DNA from: Chloroflexota bacterium
GTDB taxonomy: Bacteria; Chloroflexota; UBA6077
DNA: 5,882 nt
Direction of reading: 5' to 3'
NCBI GenBank assembly: GCA_021788565.1
Contig: JAJYKO010000409.1
Location: 1 to 5,882, forward strand
Of the stretch, positions 5,608-5,882 are shown one piece after another. The notes under the pieces were generated by a model that saw nothing but the letters and a program-made list of their open reading frames with translations, had not been told where the DNA came from and searched no databases. The translations under genes were made by a program, and so were the position numbers. Positions within the stretch are counted from its first letter, which is position 1. Each line of letters opens with the position of its first letter.

Positions 5608-5882
5608 CATCCAGGAACTGAATACCAAGAAGCGTTGATGGGGAGTAGTAGGGTGGCCCCGAAGCCCAGCGAACTGGGGGTAGGTGAAAGCCCAGTGCGG
5701 AGGAGCATCTCGAACTCGCCCCGGAGCAGCCAGGGTGAACGGCCGGCGCAACGAAGACCGCGCGCCAGTAATCCTGAGTCAGGACGCGGAGCTGTTATAC
5801 TCCGCTGAGTGGATGCGCAGCCAGGCTCGCATCAACCAGGGTGGTACCGCGAGGCCCTCAAAGTCTCGTCCCTTGTCGGACG
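5608..5882 (+). ncRNA. T-box riboswitch leader, leucine-type specifier (3' end cut by the window)
   Basis: This cis-acting RNA senses uncharged tRNA and controls the downstream gene by transcription termination or antitermination. The signature T-box AGGGUGGUACCGCG is at 5838-5851. Stem I is readable: GGGG (5640-5643) pairs with CCCC (5719-5722). The S-turn AGUA (5644-5647) faces GAA (5712-5714). GGGUG (5651-5655) pairs with CAUCU (5706-5710), CCCCG (5657-5661) with 5698-5703 around a bulged A, and ACUGGG (5673-5678) with CCCAGU (5691-5696). The specifier loop then reads CUC (5715-5717) followed by the expected purine G5718, that is leucine. The variable base U5845 in UGGU fits a tRNA with A73, as tRNA-Leu has. 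Later hairpins are 5772-5784, 5786-5805 and 5812-5833 (probable stem III). The target gene lies outside; leuS or a leucine biosynthesis operon is inferred. A one-base frame shift would give UCG (Ser), but the next base would then be C and Ser tRNAs usually have G73. Confidence 0.92.
5838..5882 (+). terminator. T-box antiterminator/terminator switch, terminator truncated at the window edge
   Basis: Antiterminator: AGGG (5838-5841) pairs with CCCU (5870-5873) and GCGAG (5849-5853) with CUCGU (5865-5869), leaving the seven-base bulge UGGUACC (5842-5848) that contacts the tRNA acceptor end. Competing terminator: CGUCC (5867-5871) pairs with GGACG (5878-5882) around the loop 5872-5877. The stem is set to extend with 5863-5866 and bases beyond the window. 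The two structures share 5867-5871, so they exclude each other. The U-tract is not in view. Confidence 0.8.

Noticed and set aside
5509..5751. 80-codon minus-strand frame running antisense into the T-box leader
   Set aside because: It covers structured RNA sequence and both promoters, lacks a ribosome-binding site, and overlaps the MBL-fold start. It is not a gene.

Overview
This is a GC-rich bacterial window (roughly 60% G+C by eye). All five recognisable protein genes lie on the minus strand, and a regulatory RNA leader runs off the right edge on the plus strand. The leader is a transcriptional T-box (tRNA-sensing) riboswitch, so a Gram-positive-type lineage is likely: Firmicutes, Chloroflexota or a relative. 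Chloroflexota is my best guess. It rests on the high GC, the T-box style and the S1 protein with an acidic N-terminal tail, and it is an inference only.

Layout, right to left along the minus-strand genes. At 5608-5882 (plus) is a T-box leader whose specifier codon reads CUC (Leu). It ends inside its own terminator, so the regulated gene, probably leuS or a leucine biosynthesis gene, lies just outside. A compact divergent promoter region (about 5548-5601) separates it from a metallo-beta-lactamase-fold hydrolase (4781-5512) and a 14-TM MFS transporter (3233-4720). These two are closely spaced and probably co-transcribed. The MFS start region carries a 27-bp tandem duplication that repeats both the Shine-Dalgarno sequence and the start codon.

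Next is a protein with a long acidic N-terminal tail and one S1 RNA-binding domain (2203-3069), with its own extended -10 promoter. Between it and the following pair lies a short intergenic region bracketed by two arrays of a degenerate heptamer, AGCTNNT, which share a palindromic core. The last pair is a DapA-superfamily aldolase/lyase (1161-2060) followed after 38 bp by a PLP-dependent low-specificity L-threonine aldolase (85-1122). Both are lyases acting on small oxo- or amino acids, and they look like one transcription unit. The DapA-like protein lacks the arginine that marks true dihydrodipicolinate synthase, so a lysine-biosynthesis role is doubtful. At the left edge a well-formed minus-strand promoter (10-38) fires out of the window.

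I see no mobile element, CRISPR array, tRNA or rRNA. The gene content is mostly ordinary metabolism. The points worth a second look are the heptamer arrays, the duplicated translation start, the Leu T-box and the non-canonical active-site residues in several enzymes.
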